Position numbers and translations under genes: made by a program. A stretch of DNA of 64,000 nucleotides from Dipteris shenzhenensis (Eukaryota > Polypodiophyta > Polypodiopsida > Gleicheniales). The stretch lies in assembly GCA_047967505.1 (NCBI GenBank), contig CM106538.1; one strand, written 5' to 3'. This document shows positions 33,951 to 46,010 of this stretch, piece after piece (the stretch's first letter is position 1; the number at the start of each line of letters is the position of its first letter). Below the pieces are notes generated by a model. The model was not told where the DNA came from. It searched no databases and saw nothing but the letters and a program-made list of their open reading frames with translations.

Positions 33951-36594
33951 TCATCCATCAGGTGGATGATAACAGCTGTTTGCTATATCCGCAACACTCC
34001 TCATCAAGCGGAGCTTGTGAACTCCCATGAAGAATCGGAAGTTCTCAAACTTCTCTCTAGGCACTGCCTTCGTGAAGATATCAGCAACTTGTTCTCTTGT
34101 CTGCACATAGGACATGTCAATCTGACCTACTAGGACCTTCTTTCTTATGAAATGGTAGTGAACCTCTATGTGTTTTGTACGTGCATGAAACACTGGGTTA
34201 CTAGCAAGATGAATACTGCTCATGTTATCACAATAGACAGTAATAGGATCCTTGACGTACTGCCCCAAATCTGCAAGTAGGCTGCATAACCATATAGACT
34301 CACAAGCGGCCAATGTTGCCCCTCTGTACTCAGCCTTTGTAGATCACAATGCAACCATGGGTTGCTTCTTGGAAGACCACGTAATAGTGGCACTTCCAAT
34401 GCTGAATACATAACCAGAGGTGGACCTTCTGTCCATAGAACTACCTGCCCAATCGGCATCAGTGTACCCAAACAAAGTGAGATCAACAAGAGATCTATAG
34501 AGAAGCCCATACTGCACAGTGGACTTCACATATCTGAGGATCCTCCTCACAGCATCCAAATATGGCTTCCTAGGCATCTGCATAAACTGGCTAACCAAGC
34601 CAACTACATAACTAAGATTAGGCCTAGTGATCGTCATATAAATCAGACTACCAACCATCTGCCGATACATAGATGGATCCTCCAAGACGTCACCTGTATC
34701 TGCTCTTAACTTGAAATTTTGCTCTAAAGGAACTAAAACCGGCTTACAAGCCGTCATTCCATAGCATGAGAGCATGTCTAGAGCATACTGCCTTTGCACC
34801 ATCCAAGTGTCATAGGCATCCCTTATGATTTCAATGCCAAGAAAGTACCTCAGCTCACCCAAATCCTTCATGTCAAATTCAGCCTTGAGCTTTTCTTTCA
34901 TCTACTGTATAAGCATATCACTGCTCCCTGTCAATATAAGGTCATCAACATATAGAATCAACAATATCATGTGCTTCCCTTGAATATATACATACAAGGA
35001 TGAGTCTGACTGGCATGTCTGAAAAACAATTTTTTGCAAGTATGCATTGATTCTGCCATACCAAGCACGTGGTGCTTGCTTCAATCCATATAATGCCTTA
35101 TGTGGCTTGCTTACTTTTTTGGGCTGATTTGGGTCTTCATACCAAGGTGGCTGCACCATATACACTTCTTCCATAATATCACCATTCAGAAATGCATTTT
35201 TAACATCCATCTGGTGCATAGCCCATTTATTGTGCATAGCCAAAGCAATGACAGTTCTAACAATTGCCATTTTTGCAACAGGGCTGAAAGTCTCCTCAAA
35301 ATCAATTACATACTCTTGAGTATAGCCCTTAGCAATCAATCTTGCTGTGTATCTACCCACTGAAACATCAGATTTATGCTTCACCTTGTACACCCACTTG
35401 CATCCAATTTCTTTCTTGCCCTCTGGCAAATCTGCAATTGTCCATGTGTGCTACTTACTTAGTGCATCCATTTCCTCATCCATGGCATCAACCCATTTAG
35501 GGCTATCACATGCTTCCTCAAGGAAACTTGGCTTCCTCTCTTGGATAACCTTAACCATATATGCATGATGCACTGCCATAAAACCATCATAAGTAAGCCT
35601 CTGAACTGGATAAGTAACTCGCATTGACTTGCGGGGAATTGTAGGTGCATTGTGTCCATTAGCCATGACTGTACTTGGAGACAAAGCAGCCCTTCCTAAT
35701 GATTGTACTTTTGGATTTTCATATGCAGCATCAAAGCCCATATTCTCATCAAATCCATGAGTCCCAGAACTGAAATTCGGACTGTTATAACCATTGTTTC
35801 TTGGCTGTCCACTTCTTACTGCTACACCACTATTTCTTGGACTGTTTTGAGTCCCCAATTGTTGTGCATTTCTCGCTAAATTTTTTGGACTGTCATGGAC
35901 TGATCTTTGCTGCCTGAACCACCCATATTTGACCTTAGTCTCCGTGTCCATGGAGTGATAGTTTTGGGACTGTTATTGACCTCTCCAGGCCCCAAACTTG
36001 GACTGTTTAGTGGGCTGTCTGCTGCGGGCCTATGCACTGCATTGTTTTCTGTTTTTGCCAAAACACTGGCATCCTGCCCATTGGCATGAGATGGCTTGAA
36101 CCATGAGTTCAGCTCATCAAAAACAACATCCTTGCTAATATAGAACTTCCTGGTAGAAGGGTTGTAGCATCTATACCCCTTTGACTCTGTGGCATAACCC
36201 AAAAACACACATCTTATTGCTTTGGGATCCAACTTCCTTCTTCTCTCATCAAGAATATGTATATAGCATAAACAACCAAATACTTTCAAATGAGAAATAT
36301 CCAGTTTGACACTTGTAAAGGCCTTTTCAGGCATCATGTCATGCACTGAAGATGTAGGTGCCCGATTCATGATGTAAATTGCGCATGAAACTGCCTCTAC
36401 CCAATATGGTCTAGGCATATTCTTCTCATCCAACATGGCTCTGGAAACTTCTGCTGTAAATCTGTTCTTTCTTTCTACCTTTCCATTTTGTTGAGGGCTA
36501 TAACCACATGTTTTCTCCCTCTTAATGCCATGCTCTCTGAGAAAGGCATTAAACTCATTAGACACATATTCACCCCCATTATCTGATCTGAGGC
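33951..36594 (-). pseudogene. Copia element C: integrase to RNase H, 5'-truncated
   Basis: Minus-strand reading from 36594 begins inside the integrase core at LRSDNGGEYVSNEF (second catalytic Asp), with the Glu in NGKVERKN. It continues through YWVEAVSCAIYIMNRAP, HLKVFGC, a linker, then RT (MDVKNAFLNGDI; YVDDLILTG at about 34940-34970) and RNase H ([34 protein letters not shown]) to 33951. It is broken by one frameshift at about 35880-35950 and three in-frame stops: TAG 35451, TAG 34902 and TGA 34344 (in the usual VALSSTEAEY block). Gag, protease and the integrase N-terminus are missing. The cut end at 36595 coincides with a fold-back family repeat. Confidence 0.9.
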
Positions 36595-36660
36595 ACAAAA
36601 TGTGTTGTCCTGTTAATCATTATATGTAATGATTAAATTTAATGAATATTTTAAATTTTT
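36595..36660 (-). repeat. Fold-back repeat family end next to copia C
   Basis: The reverse complement of 36595-36621 is identical over 27 nt to 44195-44221 (text includes TTAACAGGACAACACATTTT), where it starts the repeat cluster at 44.2 kb. It lies exactly where copia C is cut inside integrase, so an insertion or rearrangement of this family probably caused the truncation. AT-rich sequence follows to the minisatellite. Confidence 0.65.
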
Positions 36661-36672
36661 AATTAAAAGAAC

Positions 36673-36728
36673 TACCGTCTCCCACCGTTTCCCACCGTCT
36701 CCCACCATCTCCCACCGTTTCCCTCCCG
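36673..36728. repeat. 10-bp minisatellite (CCACCGTYTC), second locus
   Basis: About five copies of the unit also found at 9648-9800, with the same C/T variation. It separates the truncated copia C from gypsy fragments. Confidence 0.8.
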
Positions 36729-36756
36729 TCTTAAACACAGTACTGGTAGTCTTAAC

Positions 36757-37010
36757 TTGAATCGACAGGTGAAGTTTAAAATCTTCAAGGAAGGTGAATA
36801 TGTAATGGTCTACAATTTCGGATTGGGCAAACACCTAGGGAAACTCAAACTCGGATATGATGGACCCTGTAAGGTAATCAAAGATATGGGACAAGGTACA
36901 TTCCAAGTAGCCGATAGATATGGTACCCCTATGCCTAAACTGGTCAATGGATTCAGAATGAAGAAAATACTTTATATTACTTATAATATACCAGATATTA
37001 TTTTATAAGG
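36757..37010 (+). pseudogene. Ty3/gypsy integrase C-terminal fragment 1
   Basis: The frame reads VKFKIFKEGEYVMVYNFG, then GKLKLGYDGPCKVIKDMGQG, FQVADRYGTPMPKLVNG and FRMKKI. The order charged helix, F.EGEYVMVY, KL...Y.GP.KV, VNG.R.K is the GPY/F chromodomain-proximal tail of Ty3/gypsy integrases. Only this tail remains; the catalytic core is absent. It differs in sequence from the next fragment, so it comes from a different element. Confidence 0.65.
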
Positions 37011-37022
37011 ATAAGCCTACGA

Positions 37023-37547
37023 GTGGCAGTCAAAGAGCGCATGACAGAAAATGCCTTAGCTGAAAGGTTTCATATACTTGAGCAACTGGACGAAGCTCGC
37101 CTGAGAGCCGCGCACGGCATGATAGTCGAGAAATTACGACGCAAGCGCTGGTTCGATAGCAACCTAAAAGACAAGGATATTGATGTAGGGGATATGGTGC
37201 TCCTCTACAGTGTAAAAAACGGAAAGCGGAAATTGAAGTATCGGGGCTTAGGGCCATATAGGGTGACAGAGATCACACCTCAGGGGGCAGTACGTATTGA
37301 GACCCTTGATGGAGTCGAGATGATTGGCTACATCAATGGGAGTAAGCTCAAAAGGTATTATGGACCGATAACCGAAGATGCTCTAAAGCACCTTCACGCC
37401 AAACAAGAAAAGGAAAAACAGGAGAGGTTGAACCAACGGAATGCTGTTAAGGAAGCCAAGGAAAGACAAGCTAGGATCAAAGCCCAACAACGTCAAGTTT
37501 TCATTAACATGACACAAATTGACAACAAAAACTTTATTGGCATATAA
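37023..37547 (+). pseudogene. Ty3/gypsy integrase C-terminal fragment 2
   Basis: A 174-codon frame: MTENALAERFHILEQLDEAR, RLRAAHGMIVEKLRRKRWFD, DVGDMVLLYSVKNGKRKLK, YRGLGPYRVTEITPQGAVRI, YINGSKLKRYYGP, then a Lys/Gln/Glu-rich basic tail. This is a classic integrase end: linker helix, DVGDMVLLY, the GLGPYRV (GPY) motif and NGxKLKxYYGP. Family knowledge: this part binds DNA or chromatin and steers integration. The frame is open, but core, RT and protease are missing, so it is a fragment. Confidence 0.8.
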
Positions 37548-37574
37548 ACATTCGTAAAGATGAACGTTTCACGG

Positions 37575-37824
37575 TACACGTGCTGGAGTAGTGGCAATCG
37601 TTGTCGGATCTGCCATGTCGCGGGCTCGATTCCCGGCTCGAGTTACTCAGGTTAATGGGTGCCGTAAACCCATGCGAGCACTAATTCCTAAGTTGCCTGA
37701 GTTCGGTTGCCTTGCTTGGGTTTCAAAGTGCCTGATGAGTTTATTTGTAAACCTAGGCATGGCCATGTGGATGCCGAGATTTCCTCGGAATCATGTAATA
37801 GTAAAAAATAAATAAATAAATAAA
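37575..37824 (+). mobile_element. tRNA-derived SINE-like element
   Basis: GTGCTGGAGTAGTGGCAATC begins a tRNA-like head with an A-box-like TAGTGGCAATCG. About 30 nt later comes a good B box, GGGCTCGATTCCCGG. A roughly 150-bp unrelated body follows, then a tail of AAAAAATAAATAAATAAA at 37804-37824. These are the parts of a pol III-transcribed SINE. Its last 33 bp recur at 38032-38064. No clean target-site duplication was found. A real tRNA gene is excluded by the lack of a foldable acceptor stem. Confidence 0.6.
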
Positions 37825-38031
37825 TCTCGTCAATAGGAGCTATCAAAAAATGAGATGTGGCATCCTCCAACGTCTCCTCGGTGAATCCACAATCACTCAA
37901 CATGTTTCTCAACTGAGTGAGAAACATGCCACGAAGGTGATCCATCGGAACAAACTACAAGAGATGGAATTAAACATCATCAATGAAACATAGTTTAAAT
38001 TTAATATCTTAATCAAATACATATATACATG

Positions 38032-38064
38032 CATGTAATAGTAAAAAATAAATAAATAAATAAA
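38032..38064 (+). repeat. Second copy of the SINE tail, 33 bp
   Basis: Identical to 37792-37824 (CATGTAATAGTAAAAAATAA onward). It lacks body and head, so it is either an extremely 5'-truncated insertion or a local duplication of the tail. Confidence 0.75.
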
Positions 38065-38357
38065 CAAGTATGAAATGAATGGAAGCAAGTATCAAAGCAG
38101 AAATGCATTTGTGAATGAGTGCATAAATGAATTAAAGAAAGTAAAACTTCACAGTAGTTGCGTAAATGAATAAGTGCATAAAGGAAAGGAGAACGAGAGT
38201 ATGAAACACAGTTTCTGTGAATCCATTTGAAGTATACATGAAGTGGTTATTTCCTGCAAAGTCTATAAGAAAGGATGCAAAATCTTGGTTAATGTGGGAT
38301 TCAACACTTGTGGAAAATGGAGAATAGGCAAACTTATGAAAATGAAGTTTTCGCATG

Positions 38358-39010
38358 TGATGACAATATGATTGTTATCCTCTGATGATCATGTCACACT
38401 ACTCTGAGAACCTTAGGGTCTAGGTTTCTACTCTTGTCGGAATTCAAGGATTCACAATCTTTTGTAGGACAAGAATTGTGCGATCTATTCCTACGACATA
38501 GCTCAAAAGGAAAGTGATGACGTGATTGTGATGCTTTGATGATCATGTCACACTATTCTGAGAACCTTGGGGTCCAGGTTTCTACTCTTGTCAAACTTCA
38601 TTAATTCACAACAACCTTTTACAGGACAGGATTTGTGCGATCTATTCCTATGAGATAGCTCAAAAGAAAAGTGATGATGTGATTGTGATCCTTTGATGCT
38701 CATGTCACACTATTCTGAGAACCTTGGGATCCAGGTCTCTACTCTTGTCAAACTTCAAGGATTCACAACAACCTTTTGTAGGACAAGAACTGTGGGATTC
38801 ATTTGTACGACATAGCTCAAAAGAAAAGTGATGACGTGATTGTGATCCTTTGATGATCATGTCACACTATTCTGAGAACCTCGGGCTCCAGGTTTCTACT
38901 CTTGTCAAACTTCAAGGATTCACAACAACCTTTTAAAGGACAGGAGCTATGCGATCCATTCCTATGACATAGCTCAAACGGAAAGTAATGTCGTGATTGT
39001 GATCCTCATG
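38358..39010. repeat. About 157-bp tandem repeat, four copies
   Basis: Copies start at about 38358, 38516, 38674 and 38830, with a partial fifth at 38986. Each carries TTTGATGATCATGTCACAC, TCTGAGAACC, TTTCTACTCTTGTCAAACTT and GACATAGCTCAAA. Spacing is 156-158 bp with a few per cent divergence. Confidence 0.9.
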
Positions 39011-39332
39011 TTACATTATAGCTTTTTATTTTTTATTCCAAGTTTCTTTGTATTAGTTATTTTTAGTTCTACTCTTCTAAATCTTTTTCCTATAGTTATT
39101 GTTTTTCATCACTACTTTCCTCTTTTTCTTTTTACACCCCATTCGTTTTTTCCTTTCTTTTATTCTGTTATTTTTATCTTTCATTACCCCCTCTTCCCCC
39201 CTTCGTATCATCGTTTCGCATCTTTGTCCACGAGCTTCGCGTCCCCATCTTCATCCTCGAGCTAAACCCGCTTTTTTCCTTCCTCTCATCACCATGCAGT
39301 AGCCGTGCACCTTGGTCACAAGATTGAAGTAA

Positions 39333-39360
39333 ACCTAGCTCTAATATCAATTGTTGGTGT
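39333..39360 (-). other. Degraded copia primer-binding site and LTR end
   Basis: On the minus strand: CACACCAACA then ATTGATATTAGAGCTAGG. Plant copia LTRs end in AACA followed by ATTGGTATCAGAGC (initiator Met tRNA); two substitutions separate them. An LTR should lie on the higher-coordinate side and gag on the lower, but no gag or partner LTR was found. Confidence 0.55.
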
Positions 39361-41178
39361 GGGGAGCAAAAATTGGCATCAAATACTACATCGAAAGATG
39401 GATGCCACAAAATAAATTATGCTATCTGCACAAAAGAAGAAATAAACTGCCATCCAATTCTTTGAATGACGTGGAACTCAACTTGACCACATTGCTAAAT
39501 TTGGCATAAACATCAAACAAACCAACAAGCCTTCTCTCCTAATCAATCTCAACCGGTCATGTGCTAGCTTGTACCACTATCAAGCACCCAAACAGATAGC
39601 ATGTGAAAGTGATACATGCACCAATATCCTCCTGATGCATGCGCTCACAAAATAGCACCATCACAAAATTTCACGAGGTAGTAAGCTGATGCTAATTTTC
39701 AAAGATGAGCCTTCTTATTTGGAATGTTATGCCTACATTTGGTCAATGATTTCACAGTCATATGCTACTGCAGTTATTACAGGTTTGGATGCCTCTCATG
39801 TCCTTCTCGATGACTATATGCTTGCTAAATTGCTCTTGGATAAATATGCTTCAGAATTTGGGAGTTGTTTAGCTTTCCTCTTGCAGATATTGATTGGAGA
39901 TATACCCTTTGGACGATATTCACAACCCGTTGACATGGTACCATTGTAATTGATATTATAAGTATTAATTAAATAATTAAATAATTTTAAATAAATATCT
40001 TAACATGCACATGAAAATATTGGATGGATTTACGTTTAGGCACATTACACATATAGTGATTGCTTATGGTTGACATGGCATTGTAAGTGAAAATGCATAA
40101 GCATCAGTCTAGTATGCATGTGAAAACATGGTGTGTATTTTGGCTAACCATTGATTGCAGAGGAGAAAGGAAGTCCTTGGTATGATTCTATGTGACTATT
40201 TGAAGGCTCTCTTTTGGAAGTAAAAAGAGTACTTGTATTCAAGTTATTATGTATACCGTCCATGGGAGTGCTGGTGGTTCTAAGATGTGCTTGAGGCACT
40301 TTTTGCTCCCCTTGCGAGAGGTGTTTTCCCCCAAGCCAATAATGGCCCCACTGACCTCACACTAAAGCATTGGCTTTGTATTCTAGGCTTATGTGTGCTT
40401 AGGAGGCACTGTGTGCTTAAACCTGTGCCTATTATGCACAACCCTATCTACTTAGGGGTTTGTGCCTATCATTTGTACTATCACTTCTACACATCACATC
40501 AGTGAGATTCTGCGACTCTGTGTACTTTGCTTCTGCTTGTGCATTCATCTTCTACAAAGTGGTGTCTTTCCCCGCCCTCCATGCCTTGGCGAAAGGAAGG
40601 GGATCTGTTAGAAATCTAGCATGGTATCATCCTAAACTAAGGCATAATGAAATAAGGGATGAAGAAAATGAAGAACTCAAGTGTAGTTATCCATGATGTG
40701 ACCCCAGAACATATAGGAAGCACCCATTAGAGTACTAGCTAAATCTATGACATGATCTCGTATTTGTGATAAAATATTTACCTCTTATTTATGATGTGAG
40801 CTCGTATTTTATAGTACACTTTAGTGTGCCAGAGATAAATGATCGATCTGTTCTCCTACAAGCTTCTCCTTTGGAACATTCAATTTAGCCCATTTTTCTA
40901 ATCTATCACCGTTATAGTGTTTGTATACTAACTTTGGAGGATGTATCACACAACCTACAGTTCAAACCAATCCTTTATGAGGACATTGTGCTTTGTCGCA
41001 AGCCTAAACTAGATTGGTAATTAGCCTTATTTATCACATAAACATTAGGCTCACCATCTTTTGGTTTGTTGATCATGTGAGAAAGTGTATGATGCATCTA
41101 GTTGGGAGGCAACAACAAATATCCCACCTCCATTTGTATCCTCTAATTTTGTTATTGTTAGCTTGAAATATAGCAGCC

Positions 41179-41217
<39 letters not shown>

Positions 41218-43220
41218 GTGGCATGGTAGTGAACATAACTTCAAAAAATGCAAAACATATATACCATCGAAAAGTAATTGGTGCATACAAGAAAATGACA
41301 TAATTTATCTTCTAACCCAAATAACAACAAGTAGGGTTAAGACCTTGTATGATATGTATGCTTTAACAAAAAATATGTTTCCTGAAAGAATTCAGGAATA
41401 TTGATTGAATTTTTTCTGCTTAATGGCTTGTGATTCAACTTGAAATTAAACTGATGTAAACATATTTCATGATAAGTTGCAATGTCTCATAGTGTCAATT
41501 ATGGGTACAAATCGTGGCTTTGCTAGATCCAACTACATATTAATTAGCTCTTTTATAGTGCAATCATATGGACAAGCAACTTTGAAAACTTATCAAATGG
41601 AAATGATATAAACTCTCAATGTTTCTATAGTGTGAAGGGTTTTTTACCTTCAAAGGAAAACATACAAAGGTTAAAAGTACTAGCTATACTATACTTCTTG
41701 AATCAATGATAGTGTGTTTGATATGATTGTTAACCAAGCAAGATCTAAATGTAATCTACTCAAAAATACTCAAGCTAACTATCTAGCACCTTCAAACTCT
41801 TTGCATTCATAAACTATATGCATATGAATGACAAGTTCTAGACAATTAACATAATAGCTCTTGCATAGTCTTAATTCAAAATTTTATAGATCTCAACAAG
41901 AAATGCATCAACCTCGCTAAGACAACTTTGACAACACCAATATGGATTTTTTCCCTTTTCATTTTTCCATGTGAGGTACAATGATACAAAAATAAATGCA
42001 TATACATGTGTTGTATTGAGATATGTTAATTCCTCTCTTGAAGATAATGCAAAAATAATGTCTAAATTGGATATTAGAAGAGTCACGTAGGAGATGCTAT
42101 CACTGGTGCTACAAGGTGGGTTCAATAGAATTATCAAAACTACAAGAAGGGAGATGGGAATGCCGAAATATTCTCTTAATAGTCCATTCAACCTAAAGAG
42201 AAGGTGTATATATGAATTTCTCCATGGTAGCCATTTTTCAGGGTAAGGTGGACAATTAGACAGGTGCTTTGTATCTAAAATGTCAAAAAGAGGGTCTACT
42301 TTTGGAGTGGATATTGCCCTTATATTGCCATAACAATGAGCATGGATGGCAACGAAGATTTGAGAAGATCATTCGTGATGTTTGATGACATCCATAGGGT
42401 GAAAGAGTCATCTATAATGGGAGCACATGTATATGATTCCAAGTAATGTAGAGTGTTTTCTATGATCGGATGTTGATTTTTTGTTTCATTTCTCTGGTGT
42501 GAAAATGTCCTTGGCTGATTTGTTAGTGATTAATATTTGGAATGAGAAAGTATTATTCTATGTATGCACCCTACATGAACTGCTCACTATTGCAACATGT
42601 GAGATGAAGGAGGAGAATGAGGCTACCCAAGTGTTGTTTTGGGAGAAACTAAATAAAGTGGTGTGCACGTGTGGATAAAAGAAGCACAATTTCCATGGTT
42701 TTATGGCAAATGAGTCACAAGCTAACTAGAATGCAATGCAAAAGGTATACAACAACAATAACGTCTTGGGGGAAGGAGAAAGGTTGTGTTTATTTCATTG
42801 TGAGTAGAGTCTAAAATTCCACACAGACAAAGGTCTATTAAAGCAACACATATTCAATTATGCAAGAGGTGGAGAACAACAACAATTAGGGAGCTTGTGA
42901 CTTTCATTTATCGTCAAATAAGAATGTGACAGGGCATTAGAAAAGTTTGCAACATCGATCTCCCCTTTATGGACTCCTAGCTGAGCTGGTGGAATATCAA
43001 GATAGCATATTGAGGAGACCTTCTAAGTCATGTGAGTAGATGTGTTAGATTAATATTGCCCTCTTTGCAAATAAAATATGCATCTATGGTGTAGAGATGT
43101 AATGTTTTTCATGATTATTCTAGCTAGAAAGTAGGGAAATTATGCATTGCTTATGTATTCTATGTAATGCTAGCTTGTGAACAAGGAGAATGTGGAGGAT
43201 ATTGCTCAATATCTAAAAAT
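39361..43220. other. Gene-poor AT-rich region
   Basis: No gene recognised; frames are at most about 106 codons, without domains. A (TA)n microsatellite lies at about 41180-41214. The rest is unremarkable AT-rich sequence, probably decayed repeats. Confidence 0.5.
41180..41214. repeat. (TA)n microsatellite
   Basis: Uninterrupted TA dinucleotides, seen directly. Confidence 0.95.
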
Positions 43221-43221
43221 A

Positions 43222-43660
43222 AATTTAGTGGAGTTGTAACATGGAAGCTGGCTTACTGAAAAGGGCCAAAGAAGGCAAATTTTATTGTATGATGCAACTA
43301 TGACAAAGTTTGCAAATTCTATGTTACAGACCACAACGCAATTATCTTTCAATGAAGATAGACACCTTGGCCATGGATTGAACTTACATGACATGGTTGA
43401 TAGGATGGTTTTCACATCCACAAAAACTCCAAGTCCCTGAGAACAAGTCTAGCGAAGTCCAACCATGGAAGTTGGCTTGTTGGAAAGAAATAGAGAAAGC
43501 ACATTTCACTTTATGCAACTATGAGAGAGTTTGAAAATTCTATATTACAAACAACAAAGCAATTTTCTTTCAATGAAGGCATACACATTGGCCGTGGGGG
43601 ACTGACCTTACAAAAAGGATGATTTCCACATCCACAGATACTCCAAAACTTAGATTTGTG
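43222..43660. repeat. Diverged tandem duplication of about 230 bp
   Basis: The segment beginning AACATGGAAGCTGGCTTACT (about 43239) recurs as ACCATGGAAGTTGGCTTGTT (about 43461). Matching later text includes TTTGCAAATTCTATGTTACA against TTTGAAAATTCTATATTACA and ATCTTTCAATGAAG against TTCTTTCAATGAAG. It is old (many differences). No coding role is evident. Confidence 0.7.
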
Positions 43661-44198
43661 ATTTGCATTTGGAAGATGTTGGGCACTCCTATGTATGTTG
43701 ATGCTCCAATGCATGATAATACTACAATGTATTGTTATAGAAACAAATCTAAGTCTAACACCTTCTCATTTCAATTGGGTAATTTCTCATGTTATTGGAA
43801 AATCAATGGAATCTTTCAAAATATTTCACAAAAAATGCCACTTTAACTCATTTATTGAAACTGTATTATGCACACATACAATTGTTTCAAAAACATGCAA
43901 AAATATTAACTTTTGTAAAAAAATCAAAATTACAAATCTAGAGAAAAACACTTACTTTTTTAAATATACAACTTTCCATACATTTACTTTTATAATACTA
44001 ATACAAAATGATATCAATTTTCAATATGCAACATATGAGTGCAAATTTTTTTTTTTTTGGTGCATAAAGAGGTAAAAAATTAAAACTTTTTTTTACCACT
44101 GACTATAATGATTTCACAATACAAATTTTTATTACATAATCCCATATTCTGAAGTCCTTTTAGATGAGGTCCCTACTAAAAAACATGAAATTAAATTA

Positions 44199-46010
44199 AT
44201 GATTAACAGGACAACACATTTTGTATCATATACTAATTTTGGTTAAGAGGGAATTCAACTGTTACATTATAGTCATTTTGATTAAGAGGGAAGCTCAAGT
44301 GCAACTTTCTTCTTCACACACCAAAGAGAAAAGACACAAGAGGTAGAGGCCAGCATACTAATTCAAATGTATTATACCATTTTAAATCTATAGTCGTATT
44401 ATGAGATTATACTAATTTGTTTATATACTAATATTAAACTTTTATACATCTTTTATAAACTAATATAGGAAGAGGTGCTAATTTTGGTAAACTCTCTTAT
44501 ATATTAGTTTATAAATTGATGAAACATATACTTATCCATTGAATTTCTATATATTTGCACAAATATTATAGTATCTATATATTGTGATAAACAAATATAT
44601 ATATTATATTACCATATAATATTATTTTATATATTAGTTTCCAGATAAGTAGACCTTTTATATTTTAACATGTATTATATACTAATTTGTTTATATACTA
44701 ATATTAAACTTTTATACATCTTTTATACATCTTAACAGGACAACACATTTTGTATCATATACTAATTTTGGTTAAGAGGGAATTCAACTGTTACATTATA
44801 GTCATTTTGATTAAGAGGGAAGCTCAAGTGCAACTTTCTTCTTCACACACCAAAGAGAAAAGACACAAGAGGTAGAGGCAATAAGTGTACTAGTATTGTA
44901 TATTTCACTATATGGTATATACATATATATTATAATATACTAAGTTTGGTATTAACAAGGATGAAAACAAAAATAAAGATGTTAAACAATTTATAATATA
45001 TATGTATAAAAATAATATAAAAGTTTATTACCAAAAATAAACTCGAGTGGTAATTATAAATCTTTGTCTACTTTCAACTGTATATAATATTATTTTAAAT
45101 ATTTCACTATATTATATTAAGTGTGTAATACTAAAGTACTATATATGGTGTAATAAGTAGACCTTTTATCTTTTATAATAATATTTTATAAAAGATGTGA
45201 GATATTCAACTGTTACATTATAGTCATTTTGATTAAGAGGGAAGCTCAAGTGCAACTTTCTTCTTCACACACCAAAGAGAAAAGACACAAGAGGTAGAGG
45301 CCAGCATACTAATTCAAATGTATTATACCATTTTAAATCTATAGTCGTATTATGAGATTATACTAATTTGTTTATATACTAATATTAAACTTTTATACAT
45401 CTTTTATAAACTAATATAGGAAGAGGTGCTAATTTTGGTAAACTCTCTTATATATTAGTTTATAAATTGATATCATTTTGTATTAGTATTTATACTTTTA
45501 ATTTTGTATTAGTATTATGAGTTTATACATCTTATAAACTAATATAGGAAGAGGTGCTAGATGAGATTATGTAATGGACAACTTATATTATATTTTTAAT
45601 CATATACTAATTTTGGTTCGTAGAACTGGTGGACAGATGTGTACCACCATGGCATGGCTATTCTGATGGAATGGGCATGGTCGACGAGCTTGTGGATCAC
45701 TACACACCCTTTCCAACTGGAAGTTTGTTGCTCATGCAGTAGAGTTTCCATTCGGCTTTTGTCCTGGTCGAGTTGGGCGTTCTGCTCCTTGAGTGCATTG
45801 AGATGTTGCTCAAACAATCTATGAATTTGGTATATCTATGAATTTTAGAAACGTATTTTTCTAAAATTGCTAAGTCTGAATTAGTATAATCTCATAATAC
45901 GACTATAGATTTAAAATGGTATAATACATTTGAATTAGTATGCTGGCCTCTACCTCTTGTGTCTTTTCTCTTTGGTGTGTGAAGAAGAAAGTTGCACTTG
46001 AGCTTCCCTC
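44199..46010. mobile_element. Fold-back/MITE-like repeat cluster with inverted arm
   Basis: A 269-bp segment occurs at 44253-44521 and again at 45204-45472 in the same orientation. A shorter direct copy lies at 44732-44880. A roughly 131-bp part (GAGGGAAGCTCAAGTGCAAC onward, at 45238-45368) recurs inverted at 45879-46010. The inverted pair encloses about 510 bp, including a GC-richer, gene-like segment. The left end shares 27 identical nt with the broken end of copia C. No transposase lies inside; the structure fits a non-autonomous fold-back or Pack-type DNA transposon, possibly nested. Confidence 0.65.
45596..45824 (-). pseudogene. Gene-like fragment between inverted arms
   Basis: A minus-strand frame of 73 codons starts MFEQHLNALKEQNAQLDQDK and continues RMETLLHEQQTSSWKG, an amphipathic coiled-coil-like helix, then CVVIHKLVDHAHSIRI. 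Its base composition is clearly GC-richer than the flanking AT-rich arms. Position between inverted repeats and lack of start context or continuation suggest a captured exon piece rather than a gene. The source gene is not recognised. Confidence 0.35.

Noticed and set aside
37575-37645. A functional tRNA gene
   Set aside because: Pol III boxes are present but no acceptor stem or anticodon arm can be formed, and a body plus A-rich tail follows, so SINE-like is the better call.
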